In this document: in pieces, positions 13,869 through 26,618 of the stretch
How the letters are laid out: each line of letters begins with the position of its first letter
How positions within the stretch are numbered: position 1 is the first letter of the stretch
Source: Hymenolepis diminuta
Lineage: Eukaryota; Platyhelminthes; Cestoda; Cyclophyllidea; Hymenolepididae
NCBI GenBank assembly: GCA_900708905.1
Contig: CAADRB010000005.1
Span: 220,988 to 284,987 of the forward strand
Direction of reading: 5' to 3'
DNA length: 64,000 bases
Made by a program: the position numbers and the translations under genes
Notes under the pieces: model-generated
What the model was told of the DNA's origin: nothing
The model's database searches: none
What the model saw: the letters and a program-made list of their open reading frames with translations, nothing else

Positions 13869-14211
13869 TGTAGGTGAAATTGCCAACAGTAAATGAAAGA
13901 AAAGGAGCACCGAGGAATGCGTAGGCCAGGTTATTTTGAAGAAGGCTCAGTATCGAGTCTCAAGGAAAAATAGGGAACTGGAGGATTGAACGACGAGAGA
14001 TGAGCCTGGCGAGCTGGGGTCCACCCTGTTCGTATGTGTGTTTCATGGGAGGCTATTTATAGTCGACACTTTGGATGTTGACTAAGCAGTGTCTGCTACT
14101 ATCGTCCGAGGTATGTTTACCTTTTCCGGGTCGATGAGACATAGGCCAGCTGAGAAAACACGATGTTTGTTTAGGGAGTGCTCGGGTCACAGGAATGGTT
14201 AAAGGTCTACA
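13869..14211 (-). repeat. Long terminal repeat, 343 bp
   Basis: Plus strand starts TGTAGG and ends TCTACA, giving 5-bp inverted termini. It contains a canonical TATA box on the minus strand. Only one copy is visible in the window. Confidence 0.6.
14053..14062 (-). promoter_or_regulatory. TATA box of the LTR promoter
   Basis: The minus strand reads CTATAAATAG, a consensus TATA element, inside the LTR and in the orientation implied by the primer-binding-like sequence. It fits an RNA polymerase II LTR promoter; activity is unknown. Confidence 0.5.
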
Positions 14212-17200
14212 GAGATAACTTGTGAGGACAGATAATCAAATTTGTTGATAATTAGGAAAGCTGTAAGATAAAATACTTCAGAAGAGCGATTCATCCAACA
14301 GATGTTACCACATCTCTTGGTTGCAAATAATAATGATTCAATTACTGGATAAGAGTCTTTACAAACAGGATTAGTTTGCCAGAAATTTAAAATGGGAACA
14401 ATGATACCTTAACATTTGGTTCCTATGAAATAACTGTTACAGTGTGGAATACCATGCGATCCAATGCCTAAAAAGTCAGGCTAAAAATTCCCCTGACGGT
14501 ATAGTCATTACAGATTCCGAGTTGATTTGCTTTTCATGGTTTTTTAAAATGTTTCCCATTCTGATATTTTTTAATTTTATTTTACAACAACTCATAAATG
14601 TGAAAGGTGTTTTGTTCCAAAATCTTCCCCAATCAGAGTGTCATTACCTAATTTTGTGAATCAACATGGCAGAAAAATTAACATTATAACAATTATGAAA
14701 AAAATCACAGAATAAATCAAGTGAAAACTGCAGCAGATATTTTTTAAATCACAATTTTATTGTCCCAACAAAATAACTTGCTTTTTGGTTTTTATCCATC
14801 ACATGACATTTATTATTCTCTAATCAGTCAGCTAAGTAACATATCAAAGTTCAAACATGGTTATGTGGTCTGGATTTTGTCGTACATAACGTACTTCAAA
14901 CGATCTTTCGATTCAGCAAAGTCAAATTTACCAATTGGCACTATAATTTACATTAAGGACTTGCATATTTTCAAAAATCCCAAAACTAGAGGAATTGGCA
15001 GTTTTTAATGGATTAAGAATATGTGGTGAGAAAAATTGTTAAACCGTTTGGTACTTTTTCCCAGTTTTCATTCATGTCTACTTATTTGTAATACTGTTTT
15101 GAAAACAGCAGAGAAAGTGGATGAGATACGCGTTTGTAGAAGGCCAAATGCTAAGGCTAATAAATCTGAAGCCACAAAAAGTAAACAGAAGGGCGTAGGG
15201 TTTAGTAACGATAAAAGTTTAATGAAATTTATCAGGCAAAGAGAGCATAGTAGGTGTGTGGTAGAAACAATGAACGTCAGAGTTGAGCCAGTTTAAAAAA
15301 GTAATTGAGTAGCAATAATTAGTCGGTTTAAAGTTGAAATAGTTGAAATATACTGTGTGTCCAGCTAGAAAGGTAGGAATGAAGACCTGGCCATTAATGT
15401 GTTGAAAGGTGTAGTAGTATTGTCTTACAATCATATGAGTTTCCACTGTAGTTTAGAGAGACAAGCGATATAAGTTAGCCAAAATATCTAACTGTCGGAT
15501 GTGCTGAATTAAGCAAATCAAAACCGAATTGATTCTCAACAGCCTCCATTGTCCAATGAGCTTTAATTATTAAATTCATCAATATTTCCGTAAATCTCAC
15601 TTAAACACGTAGTTCTCAAACGGCTAATTTCCTCCTCGAATGGTATCCGATTACTTACAAGCCTATAAAACCTCCATATTCGTCGTGTCTCTCTTTAACA
15701 GGGCAACCCTTTTGTCACATTTGAAAGACCTGTAAATTCAATCTAAAATATTGCCTTAATAGTTGCAAGAAAGAAAGTAGAACGAATGTTGATTGCTAGC
15801 CAGAGGCCATAAATCAAAGTGGAAATGAACTTCGACTAACAAATTTAGGCTCTAGGAAAGTTACAAAAAGTCTAAGTGCTAAAATATCACTTATTTTTTG
15901 ATCTGTTAAAATATATTACGTCCAATTGCTGGATAAATTCGTTTTCACGGATTAGTTAATAATTACAAGGAAATATACTTCAGGAAATTGTATTCCAACA
16001 AAGCTTGAACTTGGTTTAGTGAGATTCCTAAATCGGCTACCGTACAAAAAATAAATATCAGAGATGATTAACTAACTTTATAAAACCTTCTTTTTCTAAG
16101 TTTAATTTGCAGAACTAACAGTTTTCATATTTTTAAATTTTACTGGAAATATTGACCTTGCCTCTCTCTTCTTGATTTTAACTCTCTGAGAGTCTTTAAT
16201 AATTGTATAATCCTAGTGGATCTCGGTTATTTGAAGTCTCCACTTAAAATCTCTTCCAATAATATCTTCAGTTTGTAATAATTTTGTCCTATTCACTTTT
16301 CGCGCTAATTCTCGCAAACACATTGGTTCTCGCGACGTGTCTATGTGTTAGTAAGGGAATCTTTACTTAGGAATCAGGAAAAAATCGATTCGGAGAAAGT
16401 ATTATTTTAACCATAAGGTTTTTAATATCATTTCGCATAACTAAAGGACTGCACAAAACGTGAAAAATGGTATTTATTAACAAAGTTATCGCCATAGATT
16501 CACTTTGGGAATAAGTTTGTTATAGTTGAACTTATCAGCTATGCACGTCATACTTACCGTGTTGGCTTGACTTATTGAGACAAATGACATGGCCAAAGCA
16601 TACTCTTTGGAATATTACCGAAGTTTCTACAACAAATTTGAGTTTTATTACTGACAAAAGGTCATAAATCAGTGGAAAATAAATATAAAACTACTTTTAA
16701 TACAGAAAAAAGCGGAGTGAGAAGAAGGTTTAGCGTTCCCGCTTAATGATACTTTCTGCGAATTTGCGATGTCTCTAGATCAGGTTTTAGGAAATTGGAG
16801 TTTACTAGAAGTGGCGCTTTGTTAAATTTATTGTAGCTAATCTCGTCTGCTTGCTACTGGTTGTAAAAAGACATGACCAATTACAGAAATGAATCAATAT
16901 TTGGATATAGTAAATATAATCTCATCAATAAATATGAGTATCAAATGATAAAGTTTGAAAATTACTAAACGACAATGAAAAATCTCCCCGTCTTTGAAAA
17001 TATGAACAACTCTGCATCCTTGATTTTAATTAAAGTAGCACCCCTCTCTCACTCTCCATCTTACAAGACTTGTCTGATGTTCTCCGTCCTTCATGTATTC
17101 AGTGATTGAAAAATTTAACTGTGGCGTAGGTAATATCAATATTAGTGCACCTAAGTTATCTCCATCAAGCTGTTATGGGTGAACTATCCAGAAAAATTTC

Positions 17201-20200
17201 GTGTGACAAGTAGGTGAAAGAACAGAAAAGTGAGTAAGCCAAATACCCCAAAACTGGTACTGAAAATTTACATTATCTGGAACCACTAATTACAATCTTG
17301 TGAGTGTGTTAAAACGCACTGGGAACGAATACCTTTTATAAAACATCTGTGATTTAGTTAATTTCAAACTCTCTATAAAAGAAATTGTAAATGTAGAATT
17401 AGGGCAACAAATGAAATTGTAATCCTAGTAAAAACTGTAATTAAACATTAATTTTGTTGCGGAAGTCTCCAATTCAACCGTATAAATCAGTTGTTAAGCT
17501 TTTAAGTGTTCATCTAATTGCATACCACATTTATACCTACCTCATAATTGGCGATAAGCCTGTTAAAGTACTCTGTCAAATTATGAACAATTGGAAGTAA
17601 TCAAATTAGATGCTTTTCATGAATTCAAACAATCGGTCCATTTGGAATGTAAATTACTTTGATGGCCGTTGTCAGAGGAAATTTTTGAGACCCGTGTACT
17701 TCGAAGATAAATGGAAAGTCCAGAGTATGGGTCATCAGAGAAACGCACAAGATTAAGACTATTAATGTACGGTTACGAAAGATGGAGCGTTATATATAAT
17801 GTTAAAGTCTCCATAAACAAAGTTTAATTAATCTACTATGGTTTGTTGAATTTGCAGCAAAAAAATAGATAAATAAAGTCACTGAATCATTTTCAAACAC
17901 TTTCCAAAAGATGAGTGCTAACTTCAATTAACAAATAGGTCATAGTATTTTATTAAATAACAAGATACAAGATGCGTAATAAAAATAAATAAAAATTAAT
18001 TAATAATGATAAATTAAATAAACAAATAAGGCAATTTTTCCCACATTAAATTTGCACCTCGGTCCTTTCTTTCAAATGTACGCATGACTACCCAGCACTT
18101 GTCGTGATCACCCACCGTGGACGCACATGATCGCGGACTCTCTATATTCTACTTGCCTTGATCGCCTATCTGGGAAACACAATTGTTTATCTGTGTGGTA
18201 TTCCATTGTGATAAACAGCGGGGGATCATGAGTTAAGACATCCCATCGAGTCAACTATATGCCAGATTTTAGCATATTTATATATTAAACAAACTATTTA
18301 GAGGTATACAGATGGATTAATACGGACGGCTTAAGCCTTGTCTGGTCAGTTTAGATAGAGCAGATGGAGAACCGTCTCAAATTCGTTAGTGTTTGACTTT
18401 TAACAGTGGAAAATTTAATAAATACTAAAGACCAACAGCGTTTTGGAGTAACTATATTAAAAGCTACTACTATTCAGCAATTTTTTGAAAATCTTGTAAA
18501 TTTTGGTCAGTGATATCTTCATCGGACAGAATTGCCAATTTACATTGAGAGACAATTTTACAAATACTATACTTCTTTCTATAAAATAAGCGTATAAACC
18601 GTTTAGCTATTATGTAACCCAAATTAATTCTATTTTCAGCTTTCCATTCTCTCCCAATTGTGTCGCAATAAAAATGTATAATCATTTTTAATCATCAGTG
18701 TTTAATATTTGAAAAAAAATCACAATTTGTTCATGTTACCAAGCTTATTATTGAGATTCAGTAGTATAGTCATCTAACCCAAACTGCTGTCTGAAAATTC
18801 TATTGTTGACTAATTTAAAGCGCTTTTCAAATGTAGCCTTTCGTTCACTTCCCATGCAGAATAAATAGGTGTTAGAAAAGTTTCCTTGACACAAACGAAT
18901 CCCATTATTCACATAGCAGAGCGTTCAACTTCAGTAGTTCGCGGATCGTTGACGGGCTGAACGAATGAGAAAAGTTTCACACAAAAGAGATGACTGGGAA
19001 AATCCGATCACATTTTGCTGACAGGGTAGGGTAAACATGATGGCAGAAGATGCAAGTATGCTCAATGTTAGTGGGTCATTGAAAAACATTGTAAAAGTTC
19101 ATTGTTTCCGATTTAAATAGCTTCCAGGATGCAAGATTGTTAAATGAACATTTAAATTTTGAAGCGGAAGGAAGGTATAAATGAAATCGGATACCATTGC
19201 AACGATCCAAAGGGAGAAATTACAGTAACCAAAAAAGATTGCAGAATAAACTAAGAGCACTTAATTGGTTTTTCAAATTTTCAGACTGAAATAGTCGAAA
19301 AAACAGACTAAACGATCTTCTTGTTTATATTGCGTGCATCTCGTTGTTTTGTGAAGAATTTTTATTTGGAAAATACTAAATACCAAATGGCAAATAAGAC
19401 CATCAAGAAACTGAGTAAATTCAGCAGACATTGAGGCTAACTTGTGAAAGAATTGTTTAAATTAAGCAAATCAATAATCAAAACGACAATCCTAAATTTT
19501 CTGAAATATTTGATGATATGAAATATTTCTGTATCAAACCAGGCATTGCAATATCCGACAATAGTTTAACAATATTAGGTATGAGGAATATGAAGCGTTT
19601 CCTAGTTTACATGCCCCGGCCACCCGAAGTGATACATTTTTCATTTTGGAGACAGAATATGTTCTAACAATAATAAGTTGTCCTTTAAAATCTTTTAAAG
19701 CGCAGTTCTCAATTCACTCTGCAGAATAAACATTTTCTAATTTATTACGGTAGGGATGTTTATTTGAAGGCTCTGAAATGATAATTTACCGTCCCTTAAC
19801 ACGTGATTTGCAGATAAACTTTGTGGATGTTCCGAATAACAGCAGAAAGGGGTAACTGTGTTGTGATTTGAGAGTGTGTAATATATTCGTTTGTATCTCT
19901 TAGCCTTTAAAGCATAATTTCAGTTTATTTTATGTCAATAGTAAAAAAATTACCTGTTGTCATAATTAAAATTTCATTATATTATGCCTAGATGTATCGA
20001 TATTGGGAAAACATACATTAAAACTGTTTTGACAACAAGATCAAAAATAGGAAGAGTTTGTTGGATGTCTGCCAACTAATGTTAGAAGGGTTATTTCAAA
20101 TTAAATGTGTATATTTTTGTTCAGTAATTGTATTCAAAAATTTGTTTTCCTCTTATTTGATGAACAGCCCGGGAAATTTGTTATATATAGTTATTTTCCT

Positions 20201-21929
20201 AACCACTGAGGAATCAAATCCACTTGATTTATGTAATAGAAGACTCAAACCTCTTTAATGCTTCTACTATGACGCTGAAGAAATTGTTTTACTATTATAT
20301 GGAAAAATAACGTCAATATGGATATAATACGTCCAACACACACAAATAGATGTAAGTGTTCATTCAGAGATTGGTATTAATTACGGTCAGGGTGATCAGG
20401 TACCTATAATTAGCAGTTAACCAGCTGCAGTTAAGTGTAACTAGCATGTGCTGAGGTTTTTGCAAAATAATAATGAAACACGAAATTTATTAACCATATT
20501 AAAACAAATATCTCCTGTTAATTTGGACTGTTTTCCCGTCTTCACACACATTTAATCGAAACGGTCACCACTACTTAACAATCCAGTTCAATTTGTCCAT
20601 TATTTTTAGTGGTGTAAAAAATAATCCAATTGATAACTTTCCAGTCACATTTATGGTACTTCTTTAAAAATGATTCTTTAATCTGTTAAAACTCTTCTGA
20701 TTAACTAGTAAGAAAAAAATTAAAAGCGTCTTGAAAATTAAAGCTGCCGGAGGTTTTTGGTTTGGGGAGAAGAATTGTCTCTAAATATATAGTCACCTTC
20801 CTAAAATAATTTATTAAGAATTTCATATAACATAATATATTTAATTAAAAAAATGTGGAAAATGAACTAATTTCATTTAAAACAGACTGTTATTACTGTA
20901 TATGATGTTTTCTAATCTTTTAACGTCTTCAGATATTTTAATGGTACAAATAATATTTTATTGCTGATATATTTAGAGAATGGAGAACATTAATGGTATT
21001 TTTATGATAAAGATCGTAAAAGGCAACCTTTTAATTAACACTTTATTATTTATTTATAATTTTGGACATCATTTTAATTATAAAATTTACAACCTTTGTT
21101 ATCAGCAATCAAATTTCTTTTAAATCCTCAAATAAATTAAATTATCGATTGAAGTTCCCAATTTCCAGACACGCAGAAATACGAACTTAACAACGAGTCT
21201 TTTATTTCCATCTGATTGTTGAATAAACGAAATAGAAGTTCATTTCAAATACTGACATTCTAACAGAAAGCATATATCAATCGTTAGAATTATACGCATT
21301 TCCTTTTAAGATGAAATCAACCCCGGAATATCATGTTTTGCTGAACGACTTGGGCCGGGCATATTTAAAATAGTAATTCAAAAGACCAGGCCAGTGCAAA
21401 GTTCATTGCGTTGTGTGTTTAATTGCCGTGTAATATTATTTTATTGATTTTGTGCATTAAGAAGGATTTTGTACAAATTTTATCCGAAGTACTTTTGTTT
21501 GTATCCAGTTTTGTAAGACTGTCAGTTCCAAATTTTACTATTATCTTAAGTTAACTCATTGTTGTTCCTAAATATATATCTAATTTCTCTTGTTCATTGA
21601 TTTTTGATGCACTTTCATTAATCTGCGAAAATTTTAATTGGCTTCAAAGAAGATTTCTCCTGATGTTTAACTATTTGATTGTAGATTTCAAGTCAAATAA
21701 ATGAACAAATACAGAAATTTGGAATTCAGTTGTCATCGAAACAAAGAGGTCTATCTAATGAAGTGTATTGTAATATTTCAACGAATTTTGTACAATCCGT
21801 CTGACTATGTATTTGCCTAATAATAGAAATTCCTGAATTCGATATGAAGTGCTGGGAGATCTAAAAATGTGTTTAGGCAGTTTGTACTTTTCATGACTGG
21901 CAGGTTCCCGGAAAACAATTGGCTTTTCC
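14212..21929. other. Gene-poor AT-rich DNA
   Basis: About 7.7 kb with only short open frames (all 86 codons or fewer) that match nothing I know. Slightly GC-richer patches occur near 18060-18240 and 18900-19060 but show no coding motif, element end or RNA fold. Confidence 0.55.
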
Positions 21930-22126
21930 CTGTAGGATACCGTCGCCGACTCTTAGGTTACCTAAAGACATGGCACCCATTTCAAACACGACCCGGCAAC
22001 ACCACGATAAAAAACAACCCAAACCACAATATCAACACAAGACGCACGTTTTCGTACCGATACGTCAGTTTATATTATGCGCCATTTACAAAGGTAATGT
22101 AAATAAGTTCGTTCAAATAAAAGGGA
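21930..22126. repeat. Dispersed repeat family R1, copy 2
   Basis: Same orientation as and about 88% identical by eye to 296-492, aligning from CTGTAGGATACCGTCGCC to AAATAAAAGGG. Differences are scattered single-base changes, many of them transitions, so both copies have aged. Flanking sequences differ, so this is an interspersed repeat and not part of a larger local duplication. Confidence 0.8.
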
Positions 22127-25100
22127 GTTAGAAGAAACAGGAATTAAAAGATGGAAAATAAAGAATCCTACACATAAGAATTATTTTAAGCAAAATAGTA
22201 TTTTCTTTTAAGTAACATTATCATTCTTAATTTTTCTAAAATTTTGCATTGATCTTTCCTCAGAATTAATGCATTATATGTAAAAATGCAAAATAATTCC
22301 CCGTAAATTTTTCTCAATTGTAATTTTCTACTGATGCATTAATTTAAACTAGCTTAGGCAGAATAACTTACGTTTAACATTTGCTCAAACTGCGTAGGAG
22401 CCACACTTTTTGTCCTACAACGGCAAATGGCAGTTTCAGGATATGGATTATCAATACTTTTACTTGATTCTCCTGAGGTAACTCAGGTTTTTTAGACAAA
22501 TCCACACACTCTAATTTTAAATCGTGCCGTGTGCTCGGCTCTTGAGTGCGCTTCTCTCACTCTCGTTGTTATTGTTCCTCTTTCCTCACTCTCACTTGCC
22601 TGGCCTTAGTTCTCTTTCTCTCTTCTTATAAGTCCTGTAAATCTAATGTGAAAAATACGCTTGTAAGGCTAATTGCTATCATACACAGTATGGAGACTAT
22701 TTTATGCACTAGGCCATGCAGATTTTGTTTACCTAATGAATTATCATTAACTCTGGTAAATTTTTTTAGCAAATGGTCAGAAAATGACCTCTCCGGATTA
22801 GAGAGAGTGAATTAATCTTAAAATCCCTGACCTCTTCCCAATCCTTTGAAGTAACAGCAACTAAGCATAATACAAGCAAAATATTTGTGGTATTTAGTAT
22901 ACCTGACCTCTTCTATGGGCCTTTTGGATTGAATGGATTCAAACTTATTTTAGTAGGTAGTTTTTCCCGTAAGAGAGAGGCAACAGTGGGTTGTGGCGAG
23001 TGGTATTTAGTGTTTAAATTTTAAGAATATCTTCTGGTCTTTTAACCTAAGTGGGCAAAGTAACACATAAATGCCAGCTACAATATTCATTTTTCCATTT
23101 TACATAAACAAAGTCAAAATCCTCAACCGCAGTAATATGAACTAAGATTCTTGAACAAATGCTAACATTTTTCCTTAGCTTTGTTTTAATCCTAAATGTG
23201 GAAAAAATCAATAAACACAATTTTAAATATTAATTAATCAATTTAAGAGGGAAATTTTTCGTAAATACATAAATAGTAATCTGCTTGTTTTATCTACAAG
23301 TGGAATGCTTTGTTGCTCCAAAAATTAACAAATTCAATCCTTCCCGAACTCGAGCTGTCCTAAAAATAAAACCCAAAATATAACGAAATATTAGCCTGCC
23401 TGAAAATGAAATACCCTGAGGCAAAATAGCTCAGATTGTCGGAATGTTTTTTTATATCTAATAATTTTCTAAAGTTTACATTTTAATTGTCCATCTACGC
23501 GGAATTAAAGATAACATATTTGGGTTTTTCCTCAAATTGCCTCAAAAATACTCCCCTTTGTCTCATTGAGAAGGTGCTGCCGACACCTCTCTTGAATAAT
23601 TGAAAAAACATCAGAATTTAATTGCCATCTTGTTTGCGAGAAATAAATCATTGTGTCTGCCTCTTTCTAATTTAATGACATTTTTATTTAATTTATAGAT
23701 GTAGATATTGAGCCGGAATTTCTACAATCTTTATTGGTTCCATGATTAATATGTCGCGATTCTGGAGTTATGTTTCTTGTATAATTTTTAAAAGAAAATA
23801 GAAATCTGTTAGCTTTATATACTATGCATGAGAGGTAGCACCCTGTTGGTACTCCTTGTTGACATCTGCAAATAGGAATTATAAGTAAAAAAATAATTTT
23901 TTCATACACTGTCTAACCTTTTCCATTCTTTTGCAAAGTGAAATAAATTCTCTATCTACTAGTTTTCGGTGGATTGGTCGAATAATCTTCACTAAATAAT
24001 GACAAATATTAGTAGCAGTAGTAGTAATTAATTAAATTATTTTAAAAAATAGTTGATCCAAATTGAATATTTAAAAATACCAGATTAGAGGGACAAAGCT
24101 AAACCTATCTCTTCAGCCATATCTTTATCTTTTAATATGCAATTATTTTCTATTTAAAATAATCTGATATGTTTGTGATATATTCTTAAACAAAATTTTA
24201 TGTCTGATTAATGTAAAAATAGTTTTAAAAATGCACAACTTTTCCCCGTTTCCAGATAATTGTAACTTCGCAATATTTAATGTCATTTTTATCTTACGGG
24301 TGATCACAAATAAATAATGGTATAGCGTGATAAACGTGAAACACGGAAGTCTGTTAGGCACAATAAAATATAATATTTTGACAAAACAAATAATTTTTAT
24401 TCACTCACTTTCCAGGGCAGTGTCAGGGATCCTATTTTTAGACGGAAACACAAAAAAATTTTTTTACTATTGGAAGTACGGTAGGTGAGAAACGCGTATC
24501 TGAATTGTACAGGTCATACTCCTTTATTTAATTATTGCAAAACCCTTTCCCAAGCCGATTTAATTGCCAGGCGTATAATTTTAAGGAGATAAATAGCCTT
24601 TAAAATTACAAATAATACAAAATTTAACTGACTTAACATCAGATAATATTTAGTATGTATGAGATCATTATTTTGACCGCTTATTTCACTGACACCACAT
24701 TAGTTAATTAAAAAATTATTTGCTGTTAATAAATATACACCACACTCTGCACACTTAAAATTTTATAGTTAACTTCCATATCAGAATTGCTGTTGGTGAT
24801 AAAACGATGTCTATAAAATGAAGGTCTGAGTGAAGCGATTTCAGATGTCAGATTTCTGCCAGTATCAGGCTGGATTGAAATCCACGTGGTCATGAAGTTA
24901 TAATGCGATTAAAATCCTTGAAAACTATTCTCCAACAGAAGCTAATTTCTCACCTATCATGAAAATGTGAAATGACTATACGGTGCAAATTAGAACCCAT
25001 GCTTCAGAAATATCCCCCTTTTCTAAAAATTACAGGTTCATGTTTGTAACCGTCTCATTTAAAGCAATACATCTTAATATTAAATCATATTTGTAAAACA

Positions 25101-25345
25101 AATATTAATGGATAATTTTTGCTGACAAAATAATCTTTGTGATAATCGTCCATGAAAATTTTCGAGTGGCGACGTTGTATCACATACCCTGTTTCATAGA
25201 ATTTTGAATATGAATCAAAACGTATCACTGTTGGTAAAAGCACTGGACTAAGGAAAGCAAAAATAAAAAAAGATAAAGAAAACAAGAAGAAAATCTAGAA
25301 TAAGAGACCATTTAAGTTCGGAATGGCAAAATACATAAAATAATA
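22127..25345. other. Unannotated AT-rich DNA
   Basis: Nothing coding recognised. A pyrimidine-rich tract (22540-22635, repeated CTCTC/TTCTC) underlies an 89-codon open frame at 22546-22815 that I regard as accidental. Confidence 0.55.
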
Positions 25346-25349
25346 TGTG

Positions 25350-25376
25350 CAGGGTGTACAAGGTGTCTGAGGACAT
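25350..25376 (+). repeat. Left terminal inverted repeat
   Basis: Begins CAGGGTGTACAAGG and ends TGAGGACAT. It pairs with the right repeat at 26588-26614. Confidence 0.8.
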
Positions 25377-25437
25377 ATATTTTATAATTTAAACTAGCCT
25401 GATTATAATTTGTCCATTTATTATATCAGAGGATCTC

Positions 25438-26502
25438 ATGGCAGATACAACTACAACTAATGAAATGAAAGGACGCGCTCTAATAGTGTCTATATAAACC
25501 AAGCACGGCAACTTAGGAATTGCAAGATTTCTAAAAGTCTCCACATCTTTCGTTTGCAAAGTTTGGAAGGAGCTCAATGAAAATAAAACAAATGAAATAG
25601 CCACCATAGGGAACAGAAAAGGACATTGTCAACACCAATGTATGACATCTTGTCAAAAATCTTTAAGTATCTGAAGGAAAATCAATGTATAAGGAATGCT
25701 GTTTATCAAGATCTCGAATACAAACCTCACACCTGCTTAGGCGAAGTGAGTTAATGTGAATGAGGAAAAACTCAGGAGAATCGTTTAATGCTTGTAAAAC
25801 AGCTATTAAATAAATTGAAGCATCCAGAAGAAGAGGTGTCTTCGATCATTCTCCGACAAAAAACCTCCCACCAGGATGAAAGAGTGAATCGAAGAAATGA
25901 TAGGTGGCTGGCTATGTGGAGGCGGAACCCACTGAAGTTCTATTTCTTATGCATGCTCACTAAGGTTCCAGCAACAGTGATGGTTTTTGCTGCTCTTAGC
26001 AGTAAGTGAAGGACGCATTATGACTTCTCAATTTTTCTCACAGGGCCTTAGAGTCAATACAGATGCTGATACCTGAGTGGAGACGCTTCAAAACATTATT
26101 GTTAAGCCACCTTGGATAAACAGGGTAGCCAATAGGTAAGACCCCACTGTGTGTTCCCCAAAAGGATTCGGCTCCATTCCATAAAACTCGCAAAATCCAG
26201 GATTGGATGAATGGCCAAGAATTTTTATTATCACGTCACATCACAGCAAGCTTTTATTCGCTTCTCAGCTACTCACCGGACCTTAATTCTTTCCATTCTT
26301 ACGTGTGGGGTGGAGCGTGGTTGAAGAGAAAGTTAATAAGCATCTCCACAACACCAAATCCTCCTCTCTGATGGAAGCAATAGTCCGAGAAATGGAGGTC
26401 ATCATTAAAGAATACCTGGTCAAAGCCCGCAGTCGCTTTTAGACCCAAACTGAGTCGGTGATAGAAGCCGAAGGTGGACATATAGAAAGAAATTTAGATT
26501 AA
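25438..26502 (+). pseudogene. Tc1/mariner-superfamily transposase pseudogene (QQDSAP / SPDLNPLD type)
   Basis: Spans 1065 nt from ATG 25438 to TAA 26500-26502, about 354 codons, the usual size. N-terminal DNA-binding remnants (MADTTTTNEMKGR, a helix-turn-helix-like VSTSFVCKVWKEL) precede the catalytic domain. An FSDKK block carries the first Asp at 25855-25857. It is followed by VNRRNDRWLA and KVPATVMVFAALSS within the longest intact piece (25788-26009), then QKDSAP with the second Asp at 26165-26167. Next come YSPDLNS, and a C-terminal block (KVNKHLHNTKSS, EAIVREME, EAEGGHIE) spread over shifted frames. Where the family has NPLDY this copy reads NSFHSY, so the third catalytic Asp (26294-26296) has become His. 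Domain order matches the maT-like (DD37D) or related DD41D groups; local indels prevent choosing between them. Confidence 0.85.
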
Positions 26503-26587
26503 TATTGTGTTTACTTGTTTTGCTTTAAAAAATTATAAAATTAAACGATTAAGGGTATCATTTTCTATTTTTCTATAAGTGCGCAAG

Positions 26588-26614
26588 ATGTCCTCGGATG
26601 CCCCACGTACCCTG
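26588..26614 (-). repeat. Right terminal inverted repeat
   Basis: Its reverse complement begins CAGGGTACGTGGGG and ends CGAGGACAT, pairing with 25350-25376. Confidence 0.8.
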
Positions 26615-26618
26615 TGTA

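Larger units (their letters stand above)
13800..14211 (-). mobile_element. Near-solo LTR of an LTR retrotransposon, minus orientation
   Basis: A GC-richer block holding one LTR (13869-14211) and ~70 bp of adjoining internal leader (13800-13868). The LTR is bounded by TGTAG on the plus strand and CTACA at the far end, the inverted TG...CA termini typical of LTRs. Directly inside it the minus strand reads AACTGGTGACCCTCAACA, a sequence resembling a tRNA primer binding site and nearly shared with the second LTR element at 53303-53320. The element therefore ran on the minus strand. I recognised no gag or pol and no partner LTR, so most of the element has been lost or truncated. Ty3/gypsy is the likeliest class but is not proven. 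Confidence 0.6.
25346..26618 (+). mobile_element. Decayed Tc1/mariner-superfamily element, 1.27 kb
   Basis: A 1273 bp element defined by a transposase relic and inverted repeats at both ends: 25350-25376 and 26588-26614 match at 18 of 27 positions (both start CAGGGT and share GAGGACAT). All nine mismatches are transitions. The left end follows a TA; on the right the corresponding dinucleotide seems altered. Length and gene content are those of a complete single-gene element. It is dead: every conserved block is interrupted by stops or frameshifts. Confidence 0.85.

Noticed and set aside
15036..15296. 86-codon open frame with a basic C-terminal half
   Set aside because: Overlaps an opposite-strand frame and shows no family signature.
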